A stretch of 64,000 nt of DNA from contig NZ_FQYY01000005.1 of NCBI RefSeq assembly GCF_900141885.1, positions 124,001 to 188,000 on the forward strand, given 5' to 3'. Positions 51,244-61,329 of the stretch are shown here, in pieces; within the stretch, counting starts at the first letter, position 1, and each line of letters opens with the position of its first letter. Below the pieces are notes generated by a model. The model did no database searches and was not told the origin of the DNA. It worked only from the letters and a program-made list of their open reading frames with translations. Origin of the DNA: Mesonia phycicola (GTDB lineage Bacteria > Bacteroidota > Bacteroidia > Flavobacteriales > Flavobacteriaceae). The position numbers and the translations under genes were made by a program.

Positions 51244-53016
51244 ATGTTGAAGAAAAAAACTCCTTTTACACGTTTTTTAATTTGGAGATACAAGCATATT
51301 TCTACCAAAAACTTTACTTATATGTTAAGTATTTTGGTAGGTCTTCTTGCTGGGCTTTCTTCTGTAGCTTTAAAAAATATAACACATTATATTGCTATGT
51401 TTTTTGAAAATGGAGCTTTGCATAGTTACCATGCCTATTTATATTTTGTATTTCCTTTTCTAGGATTGTTTTTGGTGCTTTTGGTAAAAAAGTTTCTTTT
51501 AAAACAAGAAGTAGGGCACGGTATACCTATGGCGTTACTAGCTATTTCTCAGAAAAACGGAAAGATGGAAAGGCGTAATTTAATAAGTTCTTTACTTACT
51601 GCGCCATTAACCGTTGGTTTTGGGGGTTCTGTTGGGTTAGAAGGGCCTTCGGTTGCAACAGGAGCTTCATTTGGATCTAACATTGCAAAAATGTTTCATA
51701 TGAATCCGCAAACTAGAAAATTACTTTTAGTTTGTGCTGCAGCAGGATCTCTTTCTGCTATTTTTAAAGCCCCAATTGCTGCTATTTTATTTGCTATAGA
51801 AGTATTTAGTTTAGACTTAACCTTTGCTTCATTATTACCATTATTAATGGCATCTGTAGCGGCTGTGGTAACGAGAATGTTTTTTATAGGAGAGCAGTAT
51901 ATTGTTGATTTTCATTCTATTCAAAACTTTAATATTCAAAATATATTATTTTACGCCATACTTGGGGTAATTACTGCAGGGGTTTCTATTTACTTTTCTA
52001 AAGTTTATTTTGCTACAGAAAAATATTTTAAAAAAATTAAAAATGATTATTTAAAAGTAATCACAGCAGGTCTAATTATAGGGCTATTAACATTTTTAGT
52101 GCCGCCATTATATGGTGAAGGTTTTACGTTTATGAATCAGTTAATTGCTCAAAACTACAACCAAGCCTTTGATGCGTTTTTGTATAAAGATATTTTAGGT
52201 AGTAGTTGGGTGGTTATCGGACTTATTTTAGGCTTAATAATATTAAAACCTATTGCAACCTCGGTAACTTTAAGTGGCGGTGGTGTTGGTGGTATTTTTG
52301 CGCCAGTTTTGTTTTTGGGAGCTGTAACTGGTAGCTTTTTTGTTAACTTGTTTAGGCAATTAGGTTTTACCCTATCTTCAGAAAATTTTACGATGGTAGG
52401 TATGGCAGGGCTTATGGCAGGAGTATTGCAAGCCCCAATGACGGCAATTTTCTTAATTGCAGAAATTACAGGAGGCTATCAATTATTTGTACCATTAATG
52501 ATTACTGTAACTATTGCTTTTTTATTATCTAAAGCAAGTACAGATTATAATATTTATACTAAAGAATTAAAAGACCAAAATGCATTATTAACGCATAATA
52601 AAGATCAAGCTGTTTTAACCTTGCTAAAATTAGATAAGATTATAGAAACTAATTTTATAAGTTTAAAACCAGAAATGACGCTTAAAGAAATGGTGTACCA
52701 AGCCGTAGCAAAATCTAAAAGAAACTTATTTCCGGTTTTAAATGATGAGAATGAATTGGTGGGGGTAATTGGTTTAGATGATATTAGAGAAATGATGTTT
52801 AATACAGAGTTGCAAGATTCTGTATTGGTTAAGTTTATTATGCATGATGCTCCAGATTATATTATTTATGGGCAAGATAGTATGCAAACCGTAATGAATA
52901 GATTTCAAAATACAGGAGCGTGGAATTTACCAGTAATAAAAGATGGGAAATATGCAGGCTTTGTTTCTAAATCTAAAATGCTTACAGCATATAGAAGAAA
53001 GTTAATTTCTTATTAA
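51244..53016 (+). CDS. ClC-family chloride channel/antiporter with CBS domains
   Basis: 590 residues. About eleven membrane helices with selectivity motifs GHGIP (91-95), GSVGLEGPS (128-136; gating Glu133 present) and GGGVGGIFAPVLFLGA (about 341-356). Two C-terminal CBS domains (about 460-585) may bind nucleotides. The retained gating Glu is compatible with either a channel or a Cl-/H+ exchanger. Followed after 16 bp by a small membrane protein gene. Confidence 0.93.
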   Translation: MLKKKTPFTRFLIWRYKHISTKNFTYMLSILVGLLAGLSSVALKNITHYIAMFFENGALHSYHAYLYFVFPFLGLFLVLLVKKFLLKQEVGHGIPMALLAISQKNGKMERRNLISSLLTAPLTVGFGGSVGLEGPSVATGASFGSNIAKMFHMNPQTRKLLLVCAAAGSLSAIFKAPIAAILFAIEVFSLDLTFASLLPLLMASVAAVVTRMFFIGEQYIVDFHSIQNFNIQNILFYAILGVITAGVSIYFSKVYFATEKYFKKIKNDYLKVITAGLIIGLLTFLVPPLYGEGFTFMNQLIAQNYNQAFDAFLYKDILGSSWVVIGLILGLIILKPIATSVTLSGGGVGGIFAPVLFLGAVTGSFFVNLFRQLGFTLSSENFTMVGMAGLMAGVLQAPMTAIFLIAEITGGYQLFVPLMITVTIAFLLSKASTDYNIYTKELKDQNALLTHNKDQAVLTLLKLDKIIETNFISLKPEMTLKEMVYQAVAKSKRNLFPVLNDENELVGVIGLDDIREMMFNTELQDSVLVKFIMHDAPDYIIYGQDSMQTVMNRFQNTGAWNLPVIKDGKYAGFVSKSKMLTAYRRKLISY

Positions 53017-53032
53017 TTTAAAAATTGAAAGA

Positions 53033-53275
53033 ATGAAATATGTAATCTCAGTTATATTTATACTAGTAGTATTGGCAATAGGTGTTGGTTTTTACTTCAG
53101 AATTTTTGAAGACGATGAAAAAACAGGTGATATTATTATTGGTATTTCTGTACTGGTAAGCTGTTTTATTATGATGCCACTTTTTATTTATCACCGTTGG
53201 AAAGGTAAAAACTTAAAAGATTATACCCTAAGTCCTGAAAATATTCAGAAAATGAAAGACAAAGGTTTGTATTAA
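53033..53275 (+). CDS. Small two-helix membrane protein
   Basis: 80 residues. Hydrophobic segments at about 3-22 and 35-53, then a basic, polar tail (YHRWKGKNLKDYTLSPENIQKMKDKGLY). Similar small proteins occur in other flavobacteria as far as I recall. Probably co-transcribed with the ClC gene. Function unknown. Its last codons form the 5' arm of the following terminator. Confidence 0.72.
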   Translation: MKYVISVIFILVVLAIGVGFYFRIFEDDEKTGDIIIGISVLVSCFIMMPLFIYHRWKGKNLKDYTLSPENIQKMKDKGLY

Positions 53276-53299
53276 TTTATTATACAAACCTTTGTTTTT
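53261..53299. terminator. Terminator overlapping the end of the small membrane protein gene
   Basis: AAAGGTTTGTAT (53261-53272) and ATACAAACCTTT (53282-53293) form a 12-bp stem followed by GTTTTT. The 5' arm lies within coding sequence. Confidence 0.8.
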
Positions 53300-53301
53300 C
53301 A

Positions 53302-54774
53302 TTAATTATTTAAACTAATAAGCATCATTTTATTTTTGGTGTAATCTGTAGAGAAAGTTTCACTCTCTTTATAATCAGTATCTAAAGAATTATAATAAGT
53401 AAGATTTTCTTCTAATAGCTGTTTAGTTTTTTCAAGATCATTTTTTGCTGCATACACTTGTGCTAAAAAATAGTTGTATTTGTGGTACTCTATTTTATTT
53501 TCCATCGTATTATCTGTCTTTTTTAATGCCGACTTATAATTTTCACAAAGTTTCATTACTTTGTCTCCTTCTATATTCTTGTTTTGTAAATAAAAAATCT
53601 TGGCCATCAAGCCTAAAAGCTCACCATTCTGCATAGTAGGTTTTGTTTGGTAATTTTTTTTGGCCTTTAAAAAAAGAGGTTTTACAAATTCTTCTGCTGT
53701 AGTAAAATCTTTGTGATTTAAAGCGGTTTTCACAGCAATGCTTCTAAATTCATCTAATTCTTCTTTTTCAAAATATTTTTTAGCACTTAGTGCATCTTTA
53801 GTAGCGGTTAAGTAATTTTTATAATTATTGTTCTCTAATTCTTGTGAGATATAGTCTAAAAACACTTTTTTTATGTACCATTCTTGAGGTTGTAATGCAT
53901 TTTCTTTAATAAGAGATTTATTATAAGAACTGTCTGAGACTCTCTGCTTAAAAACTTGATAGGTGTAAGAACTAATTTTTTCTTGCTGAATAATTTCATC
54001 TAAATAATACGGATATACATCTTCAATTTTCAGGTATTTAAAATTTTGACTAACCTCACCAGGCTTGTATAAATTATAACTTGTTTTAAAGTATTTGGTA
54101 TTATTATTAGAAGTTATAGTGTATTTTGTAGCGCCAATACTATTGTGATTAATAATATTGTATTGTGAGGTTTGTAATTCTTTAAAAACACTATCGTTTA
54201 CATCTTTTTTGTATTGGTAATCTTTGTAAAAAGTTTTTTCAATAAAATTATTATCATCATATTTTATTTTCTGAACAAACCCTTCTTCTGTATTCGCTGA
54301 AAATGAATAAAGCTTAAAGCTACTTGTTAATTGATCTTTATCATCATATGAATAATAGATATAACCTTTAGGACCTTCGCTAGTTTCAGAAATTACATTG
54401 TAATTTTCTAATTTTTCCGTTTCTAGTGGTAAATAATCTTTATTGGTTTTTTTTACTATTTCAATATTATACTGTGGTTCTTCTAAATCTGGAGTTTCCT
54501 TTTTTTCAAGTATAGAAATTAAAACTCCACTTTTGTAGATATAATGTTGCGTGTATTTGGTGTCATTTCCATAATCTGTAGAAATATTTTTTATATACCC
54601 ATTCGGGTAAAAACTAACAATTTGTGTAAAAGATTTAGAAGTCTTGTAATCTTTTGATGTCTGCGTGCTAATTACCTGTTGTACAGGTTTGTTGTTATAT
54701 GTTTTCCAACTATTTTGACTATACCCCAAAAAAGAAAAACCTATAAGAAAAACAGTTGCTAAAATTCTAATCAT
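53302..54774 (-). CDS. Secreted protein of unknown function
   Basis: 490 residues from the ATG at 54774, which begins a normal signal peptide (MIRILATVFLIGFSFLGYSQ). The longer frame to 54804 adds charged residues before it and is less likely. The N-terminal part has SFYPNGYIKNISTDYGN-type beta repeats, as in MORN/RHS-like strands, and the C-terminal about 200 residues are helical, TPR-like (KNYQTKPTMQNGELLGLMAKIFY, YFLAQVYAAKNDLEKTKQLLEENL). Unrecognised as a whole. Confidence 0.78.
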   Translation of the reverse strand: MIRILATVFLIGFSFLGYSQNSWKTYNNKPVQQVISTQTSKDYKTSKSFTQIVSFYPNGYIKNISTDYGNDTKYTQHYIYKSGVLISILEKKETPDLEEPQYNIEIVKKTNKDYLPLETEKLENYNVISETSEGPKGYIYYSYDDKDQLTSSFKLYSFSANTEEGFVQKIKYDDNNFIEKTFYKDYQYKKDVNDSVFKELQTSQYNIINHNSIGATKYTITSNNNTKYFKTSYNLYKPGEVSQNFKYLKIEDVYPYYLDEIIQQEKISSYTYQVFKQRVSDSSYNKSLIKENALQPQEWYIKKVFLDYISQELENNNYKNYLTATKDALSAKKYFEKEELDEFRSIAVKTALNHKDFTTAEEFVKPLFLKAKKNYQTKPTMQNGELLGLMAKIFYLQNKNIEGDKVMKLCENYKSALKKTDNTMENKIEYHKYNYFLAQVYAAKNDLEKTKQLLEENLTYYNSLDTDYKESETFSTDYTKNKMMLISLNN

Positions 54775-54938
54775 AATAAATAAATCTTGATGTTTTATCT
54801 TCAATTTACTTGTATTACAATAGATTATGCTTTTTCAAGATGGTGTTTAGTATAAGTTTAGGAGTGTTTCTTAATGTTAACTATAAACCATCTAAAAAAT
54901 ATGTAAATTTAAAGGTCTTCTTAACTAAATCATTATAT

Positions 54939-55292
54939 ATGGCAGAGAACTGTTTAGAGTGCGGTGAAAAAATTGTAGGTAGAGCAGATAAAAAATTTTG
55001 TAGCGATTATTGTAGAAATAGTTATAACAATAAGTTGAACAAAGACAGTAAAAACTTAATTAGAAACATAAATAATCGACTGAGAAAAAATTATAGAATT
55101 TTAGAAGAGCTGAACCCTCAGGCAAAGTCTAAAGCTACCAAATCTCAATTATTGAGTAAAGGTTTTAATTTTGAATACATTACAAGTATTTATACAACCA
55201 AAAAAGGAACCGTATATTATTTTGTTTACGATCAAGGATATTTACCCTTAGAGAATGATTATTTTGCACTAGTAAAAAGGTTAGATTCTTAA
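54939..55292 (+). CDS. Zinc-ribbon protein of unknown function
   Basis: 117 residues from the ATG at 54939; the frame extends upstream to 54810, but those residues look non-coding. The N-terminus ENCLECGEKIVGRADKKFCSDYCRNSYNN has four Cys in a zinc ribbon (CxxC...CxxxC). A helical basic region follows, possibly nucleic-acid binding, and a small beta domain ending in YFVYDQGYLPLEND. It starts the cluster with the M28 peptidase one base downstream. Confidence 0.8.
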   Translation: MAENCLECGEKIVGRADKKFCSDYCRNSYNNKLNKDSKNLIRNINNRLRKNYRILEELNPQAKSKATKSQLLSKGFNFEYITSIYTTKKGTVYYFVYDQGYLPLENDYFALVKRLDS

Positions 55293-55293
55293 T

Positions 55294-57609
55294 ATGAAAA
55301 ATGTAATTTCTAAAATAGGCGTACTTATAGCCATTTTTGTATTGGTATTTGTTAGTTTTTATTCACTTACACCAAAACCTAACGATTTTGCTAAACATAA
55401 CAATCTTGGTTTTTCGTTAGAAAATGCAAATAAGCATATCAAAAATATAAGCAAAAAACCACACTCTATAGGTACCAAAGCACATAGTGAGGTTAGAAAT
55501 TATATTGTACAAGAACTACAAAAAATGGGTTTGCAAGTGCAAACTCAAAAAGGATACAACTTAAACAAAGAAGGAGTTTTTACAGCTCCAGAAAATATAA
55601 TTACTAAAATAAAAGGCTCTAACCCTCAACCTAAAAGTGACCTTATGGTCATGACTCATTATGATAGTGCAGTACACTCCTCTTTTGGAGCTAGTGACGC
55701 TGGATCTGGCGTAGCAACTATTTTAGAAACTTTAAGGGCTTTTTTAGAAAAAGAAACTAAACATACCAACAACATCATAGTGTGTTTTACAGATGCAGAA
55801 GAAATTGGTTTAAATGGAGCAGATTTGTTTGTAAAAGGTCACCCTTGGGCTAATGAGGTAGGATTGGTATTAAATTTTGAAGCAAGAGGTAGCGGAGGCC
55901 CTTCTAATACTATTCTAGAAGCCAATAGCGGAAATCAAAATTTAATTAATGCTTTTGCAAAAGCAAAGCCAGCTTACCCAGTTGCAACTTCTTTAATGTA
56001 TTCTGTATATAAAAAATTACCAAATGATACTGATGCAACTGTTTTACGAGAAGAGAAAAATATACCCAGCTTTTTCTTTGCATTTATAGACGATCATTTT
56101 GATTATCATACCGCTAATGATACTTTTGAAAATCTAGATCAAAATTCATTAGCGCATCAAGCAAGCTATTTAACCGCGCTGCTTCCTTATTTTTCTAATA
56201 TAAATTTAACCGATTTAACTTCAGAAAAAGACAATGTTTATTTTAATTTTCTTGGTATAGGGATGTTGAGTTACTCTAATTCTTTGATATTTCCTTTGGT
56301 GATTTTAGCTTGGGTAATTTTTATAGCTATTAGTGTTTACGGTTTCAGAAAAAAAACTTTTACGCCATTCTCATTAGTGAAAGGTGTTGCTTGGTATATA
56401 TTAATTTTAATAATCACATCTTTAGCAACGTACTTTCTTTACCAATTAGTTTACCAGTGTTACCCAGAATATATAGAAAATCAAAATGGTTTTACTTCTA
56501 ACGGGCATCAATATATTGCAGCATTTGTAGCTTTTACTTTAGCGCTTACATTTTTGTTTTATCAATTAATTTATAAAACAGAAAAACCAATAAAATCTAT
56601 AGGGGCTCCTATATTTATTTGGTTAGTAATAAATACTGTTATCGCATTTGTATTTAAAGGGGCTGCATATTTTATATGGCCTGTGTTTTTTGCTTTAATA
56701 GGTTATTTTTTAGTAGCCAAACAAAACACACCCAAGCTTTGGTTGTTATTGCTACTAAGTATTCCTGCATTATTTTTATTAGCACCACTAGTGCAGTTTT
56801 TTCCTGTAGGTTTGGGGCTTAAAATGTTAGTGATTAGTAGTTTTTTTACCGTGTTAATAGTAGGTCTTCTTATGCCAATTTTTTCATTTTATAAGAAAAA
56901 ACATATATTATCTCTTTTCTTTTTCTTAATTGCTTTAGGTTTTTTTGTAACAGCTCATATCAATGCAGATTTTTCTAAAAGTAATCCAAAACCCAATAGC
57001 TTATTGTATTTATTAGATGTAGACCAAAATAAAGCTTGGTGGGCAACGCACGATTATCAATTAGATAGTTTTAATAAAGACTTTTTTGCAGAAGATAATA
57101 AGGTGGTAGATTCGGTGGTGTTTGACAGTAAATACCATTTACAGTTTACCAAACAAAACAAAGCACCTTTAAAACCAATAAAGCACGCTAGTGTAATTGT
57201 AGAAAAAGATACAAGTGTTACAGATCTTGTTTTTCAGCAATTTGAAGTAAAAATAGCTCCGCAGAGAAAAATAAATAGAATAGAGTTATTTGCAGATGCA
57301 CAAATAGATTTTTATAATTTTGAAGTAAACGGAAAAACTATAGATTCTACAAATAGTAATTTATTTTATCAGCACAGAAAAAACGATAAATTGTTAACCT
57401 ATTACGCTATAGATAAAGATACGTTGAGGTTAAAGTTTCAATTGAAAAATGGAGTGCGCTTGCCGTTAAAAATTTATGAGTCTAGTAATAATTTGCTAAC
57501 TAATCGTAATTTTAAAATACCTAAAAGAACCAAAGCTATGATGCCAAAACCTTTTATTTTAAACGATGCAATTATTACAAAACAAACATTAACGATTAAT
57601 ACTGATTAA
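55294..57609 (+). CDS. M28-family membrane peptidase (Fxna/ERMP1-like)
   Basis: 771 residues. A membrane anchor (about 8-24) and an M28 aminopeptidase domain (about 40-310), with zinc ligands His122 (MTHYDSAVH), Asp135 (GASDAGSG), Glu169/170 (FTDAEEIGLNGAD), a further acid in NFEARGSGG, and His in DYHTANDTFENL. Eight or so membrane helices follow (about 330-570), then a soluble C-terminal beta domain. It is like ER metallopeptidase 1-type proteins. It probably acts outside the inner membrane on peptides. Zinc ribbon gene upstream and two small genes downstream are tightly packed. Confidence 0.92.
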   Translation: MKNVISKIGVLIAIFVLVFVSFYSLTPKPNDFAKHNNLGFSLENANKHIKNISKKPHSIGTKAHSEVRNYIVQELQKMGLQVQTQKGYNLNKEGVFTAPENIITKIKGSNPQPKSDLMVMTHYDSAVHSSFGASDAGSGVATILETLRAFLEKETKHTNNIIVCFTDAEEIGLNGADLFVKGHPWANEVGLVLNFEARGSGGPSNTILEANSGNQNLINAFAKAKPAYPVATSLMYSVYKKLPNDTDATVLREEKNIPSFFFAFIDDHFDYHTANDTFENLDQNSLAHQASYLTALLPYFSNINLTDLTSEKDNVYFNFLGIGMLSYSNSLIFPLVILAWVIFIAISVYGFRKKTFTPFSLVKGVAWYILILIITSLATYFLYQLVYQCYPEYIENQNGFTSNGHQYIAAFVAFTLALTFLFYQLIYKTEKPIKSIGAPIFIWLVINTVIAFVFKGAAYFIWPVFFALIGYFLVAKQNTPKLWLLLLLSIPALFLLAPLVQFFPVGLGLKMLVISSFFTVLIVGLLMPIFSFYKKKHILSLFFFLIALGFFVTAHINADFSKSNPKPNSLLYLLDVDQNKAWWATHDYQLDSFNKDFFAEDNKVVDSVVFDSKYHLQFTKQNKAPLKPIKHASVIVEKDTSVTDLVFQQFEVKIAPQRKINRIELFADAQIDFYNFEVNGKTIDSTNSNLFYQHRKNDKLLTYYAIDKDTLRLKFQLKNGVRLPLKIYESSNNLLTNRNFKIPKRTKAMMPKPFILNDAIITKQTLTINTD

Positions 57610-57610
57610 A

Positions 57611-57856
57611 ATGAAATTTTTTAGTTTAGAATATAGAATGAAAAATAAATGGAAGTTTTTTGCTTGGGAATTATTTTTATATGCTTTACCACTTTCGCTA
57701 TTTTTAGAGTGGATGCATGCAGATTGGGAAATTGATAATACAAATGTTGTTAGGTTTTTATTCTATTTCTTTTGTTTTACTTTATTTGGAATGCTAAGAA
57801 GTTACCTTTTCTTGAGGTCTAGAGAAAATCAACTAAAAGAATGGGAGAATAGATAA
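57611..57856 (+). CDS. Small membrane protein
   Basis: 81 residues with two hydrophobic segments (about 14-30 and 44-62), ending in a basic tail. It lies one base after the peptidase stop and its own stop overlaps the next ATG as TAATG, so it is translationally coupled. Function unknown. Confidence 0.72.
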   Translation: MKFFSLEYRMKNKWKFFAWELFLYALPLSLFLEWMHADWEIDNTNVVRFLFYFFCFTLFGMLRSYLFLRSRENQLKEWENR

Positions 57857-58662
57857 TGAAAACAGTTTCTATTTTAGGTTGTGGTTGGTTAGGACTTCCG
57901 TTAGCAGAAAGGCTTATAGAAAAAAGATTTACTATAAACGGATCTACAACTACTTTAGATAAAATAAAAATTTTAAAGAGTAAGGGAATAAATTCTTTTT
58001 ATGTTGAATTAACTGAGGAAGAAATTAAAGGTGAAGTTTTTTCTTTTTTAAATGGAGTAAAGATCTTGGTAATAGATATACCACCAGGGTTGCGCAAAAA
58101 TCCAAATTCTAATTTTGTAAAAAAAGCAGAACATCTAATAAAGAAAATAGAACTATCTTGTATTGAAAAAGTAGTTTTTATAAGCTCAACTTCTGTTTTT
58201 GAAGATGCGTTAGATTTTCCTGAATATAATGAAACTTCTATCCCTAACGGTAAAAGTAATTCTGCACAGCAGTTATTAAGCGTAGAAAAACTTTTACAAA
58301 GCAATTCTCATTTTAAAACTACTATTGTAAGAATGGGAGGTTTAATAGGGGAAAATAGGCATCCCGTAAAATTTTTATCAGGCAGAAAAGGTATTTCAAG
58401 TGGAGATGCTCCTGTTAATTTAATTCAGCAAAAAGATTGTATTGCATTAATAGAGAAAGTGTTAGAGTTAGATGCTTTTGCAGAAGTTTTTCACGGAGTG
58501 TATCCGTCTCACCCAACTAAAAAAGATTATTACCAAGAGCAAGCAAATGATAGAAATTTAGAACTTCCTGAATTTGATGAAAATTCAACTTCTACAGGAA
58601 AAATTATATCTTCTACTTTTACGGAAGAAAAGTTGAATTTTTCTTTTACTTGTGAGATATAA
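57856..58662 (+). CDS. NAD(P)-binding epimerase-like SDR protein (YeeZ-like)
   Basis: 268 residues. The N-terminal dinucleotide motif ILGCGWLGLPLAERL (residues 6-20), and the SSTSVF segment where extended SDRs have the catalytic Ser; the usual YxxxK is not obvious, so catalysis may be altered. It resembles YeeZ-type proteins. Operon with the M28 peptidase. A terminator follows immediately. Confidence 0.84.
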   Translation: MKTVSILGCGWLGLPLAERLIEKRFTINGSTTTLDKIKILKSKGINSFYVELTEEEIKGEVFSFLNGVKILVIDIPPGLRKNPNSNFVKKAEHLIKKIELSCIEKVVFISSTSVFEDALDFPEYNETSIPNGKSNSAQQLLSVEKLLQSNSHFKTTIVRMGGLIGENRHPVKFLSGRKGISSGDAPVNLIQQKDCIALIEKVLELDAFAEVFHGVYPSHPTKKDYYQEQANDRNLELPEFDENSTSTGKIISSTFTEEKLNFSFTCEI

Positions 58663-58663
58663 A

Positions 58664-58691
58664 AAAGGCTTGTCGAAATTGACAAGCCTTT
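58664..58691. terminator. Terminator between convergent genes
   Basis: AAAGGCTTGTC and GACAAGCCTTT form an 11-bp perfect stem with a GAAATT loop. Confidence 0.85.
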
Positions 58692-58712
58692 GGTTTTAAA
58701 AGTTCTATATAA

Positions 58713-60782
58713 TTACCAAATAGAAACTCTATCTTTTGGTGCTACATACATAGAATCTCCTTCTTTAATATCAAAAGCTTCATAAAAACCTTCTATATTT
58801 TGTAAAGGCACGTAAGCTCTATACATACCTGGTGAGTGTGTATCTCCTTTAATTCTAGAACGTAATGCCTCCTCTCTCATTTTGGTTCTCCACACAGTAG
58901 CCCAAGAAAGGAAAAAACGTTGTTCTGGTGTAAACCCATCAATATTTTCTGGACGTCCGTGTTCTTCTAAATACATTTGAAGACCATCATACGCAGCTAA
59001 AACACCACCTAAATCTCCAATATTTTCTCCTAAGGTAAATTTACCATTAATATATACGCTATCTAAAACTTCAATAGCGCTATATTGTTCTGCTAATTTA
59101 TCTCCTCTTTCTGTAAATTTTTCCAGGTCAGCATCTGTCCACCAATTTTTAAGATTTCCATCGGCATCAAAACGAGCACCACTATCATCAAATGCGTGAG
59201 AAATTTCGTGTCCAATTACTGCTCCAATTCCACCGTAATTTACAGCAGCATCAGCTTTATAATTATAAAAAGGTGGCTGTAAAATAGCTGCAGGGAAAAC
59301 AATCTCGTTATTAAACGGATTGAAGTATGCGTTTACTGTTTGTGGAGACATACCCCATTCTTTCTTGTCTACAGGCTCATTAATCTCAGCAAGATTTTTC
59401 TTGTAGCTCCAAGAAGAAACAGCAACCATATTATTGTAATATCCTTTATCTGCAGAAACTTCTAAGTTAGAATAATCTTCCCACTCGTCAGGGTAACCAA
59501 TTTTCACAGTAAATTTATCTAGTTTTTCAATAGCTTTTAATTTAGTGCTATCTGTCATCCAGTCTAGACGCTCAATTCTTTTTTGAAAAGAAGTGATTAC
59601 ATTTGCAATCATTTCTTCTGCTTTTTCTTTTGCTTCTGGCGGAAATTTTTCATCTACATAAAGTTTTCCTAAAGCTTCACCAACAGATCCGTTTACGGTA
59701 GATAATGCACGCTCTTTTGCAGGAAGTTGTTTTTTAGCTCCGTTTAAAGTTTTGCTATAAAAATCCCAATTTGCTTTTTCAATTTCTGTAGTTAACATAC
59801 CAGCAGCATTGTTTAAAGTAGCCCAACGCATAACTGTTTTCCATTGTTTAGCATTTCCTTCAGCTAACACGGTTTGTAGTACTTCCATATATTTAGGTTG
59901 CATTACAATAACAGTATCTAGCTTTTTATCTACACCTAGATCGGTAATGTATTTTTCCCAGTTAATTGCAGGTACCATAGCTTGTAATTCTGCAATAGAC
60001 TTAGGATTGTTAAAGTTTCTAAAATCACGACTTGCAACTTTATCTAATTTAGGTTCAGCCAAACGTGTTTCAAAAGCTAAAATCTCTTGAGCTTGGGCAG
60101 TTGCACTTTCTGCATCATCTCCTATATACTGAAGCATTCTTGTAATATGCTCTACGTATTGCTGTCTAATTTCTTTAGATTTCTCGTCTTGATCTGTATA
60201 GTACTCTTTATTAGGTAAACCTAAGCTACCTGGAGTAATGTATGCAGAATTCATATTGCTATCACTAGGGTTTGAGTAAGCTGCAATACCTATAAAAGGG
60301 TCTGAAACTATAGCAGAGTTTTTAGCAATTGTTTCTTGTAGGTCTTCTACATTTTCTATGCTAGCTATTTTATCTAACGCAGGTTGTAATGGTTTTAAAC
60401 CAGCCTCGTTTCTTGCAAGTGTGTCTAATTTAGTGTTAAATATAGCTAATGCTTTTGCTTGGTCTGTATCTGCTCCATATTTACCACTTTTCTCTGCAGT
60501 ATCTATAATTTTTAATACATCATCATCTGTACTTTTTCTTAGTACTTGAAATCCTCCCCAAGTTGTTCTATCTGCAGGTATTTCTGTTTCTTTCATCCAA
60601 TTACCATTCACGTAACTGTAAAAGTTATTTTTTGGACTAACAGTGGTGTCCATATATTTTAATTCGATACCAGGAGTTTTTTCCTCCTTTACTTGCGCTA
60701 CTTCTTTTTGCTCGTCTTTACAACTTACCAGAGTAAGTGCGGCAGTAGCTAAAAGAAGTACTGGTTTGATACTTTTTTTCAT
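58713..60782 (-). CDS. M13-family metalloendopeptidase (PepO/neprilysin-like) lipoprotein
   Basis: 689 residues. Signal peptide with lipobox TLVSC (Cys21), then the N-terminal peptidase M13 domain with YSYVNGNWMKETEIPADRTTWGGF, and the zinc motif HEISH (525-529) in IGHEISHAFDDSGARFD, with ENIGDLGG (third ligand Glu) and the C-terminal substrate region. It cleaves short peptides in the periplasm or at the surface. Single gene. Confidence 0.94.
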   Translation of the reverse strand: MKKSIKPVLLLATAALTLVSCKDEQKEVAQVKEEKTPGIELKYMDTTVSPKNNFYSYVNGNWMKETEIPADRTTWGGFQVLRKSTDDDVLKIIDTAEKSGKYGADTDQAKALAIFNTKLDTLARNEAGLKPLQPALDKIASIENVEDLQETIAKNSAIVSDPFIGIAAYSNPSDSNMNSAYITPGSLGLPNKEYYTDQDEKSKEIRQQYVEHITRMLQYIGDDAESATAQAQEILAFETRLAEPKLDKVASRDFRNFNNPKSIAELQAMVPAINWEKYITDLGVDKKLDTVIVMQPKYMEVLQTVLAEGNAKQWKTVMRWATLNNAAGMLTTEIEKANWDFYSKTLNGAKKQLPAKERALSTVNGSVGEALGKLYVDEKFPPEAKEKAEEMIANVITSFQKRIERLDWMTDSTKLKAIEKLDKFTVKIGYPDEWEDYSNLEVSADKGYYNNMVAVSSWSYKKNLAEINEPVDKKEWGMSPQTVNAYFNPFNNEIVFPAAILQPPFYNYKADAAVNYGGIGAVIGHEISHAFDDSGARFDADGNLKNWWTDADLEKFTERGDKLAEQYSAIEVLDSVYINGKFTLGENIGDLGGVLAAYDGLQMYLEEHGRPENIDGFTPEQRFFLSWATVWRTKMREEALRSRIKGDTHSPGMYRAYVPLQNIEGFYEAFDIKEGDSMYVAPKDRVSIW

Positions 60783-60846
60783 TTGTTTGATATTAAAGAT
60801 ATATTGATAAGTATAAAATACGGGTAATTGTTACAGTTTTAGTATA

Positions 60847-61329
60847 TTATTTTAATTGAGGTATAAGTGTTTGGTCATGTTTTTGGTTCATTTTTTTTAC
60901 TGCAGAAACATTTTCATTAGGGATAGTTACAGAAAGTACATAATGTTTAATTTTCCATCCATCTGGTGTTAGTTGTAGTACGCCAGAACCTCTGCATAAG
61001 CCTAAGTCTGTTTGTAATAACTCATCAAACCAAGCAATTTTTTCTTTAGAGTTATGGTATATATTTCTTTGTAAAGCAATAAACTTCCAAGCTTTTCCTT
61101 TATCAAAATGTGGTTTGGCATAAACTTTAAACTGTTCCACATTCCAGTTTTCAGAAGCATCTGTGCCTATAAACACAGCATCTTTTGTCATTAATCCAAA
61201 GTACTTTTCAAAATTTGCTTCAGCAGCTGCTTGGTGCCATAAATTTAAATTCGTATCAATATTATCTTTTTCTGTTTGAGAAAAAACTTGAAAAGATATT
61301 AGGCAGACTAGAAAAAAGAAGTTTTTCAT
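60847..61329 (-). CDS. Exported SnoaL/NTF2-like protein
   Basis: 160 residues with a signal peptide (about 1-17, FQVFSQ). NTF2-like cone fold: LNLWHQAAAEANFEKYFGLMTKDAVFIGTDASENW, then a C-terminal sheet with GSGVLQLTPDGWKIKHYVLSVTIP. Enzymatic or ligand-binding role is unknown. Its ATG overlaps the upstream lipoprotein stop as TAATG. Confidence 0.84.
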   Translation of the reverse strand: MKNFFFLVCLISFQVFSQTEKDNIDTNLNLWHQAAAEANFEKYFGLMTKDAVFIGTDASENWNVEQFKVYAKPHFDKGKAWKFIALQRNIYHNSKEKIAWFDELLQTDLGLCRGSGVLQLTPDGWKIKHYVLSVTIPNENVSAVKKMNQKHDQTLIPQLK

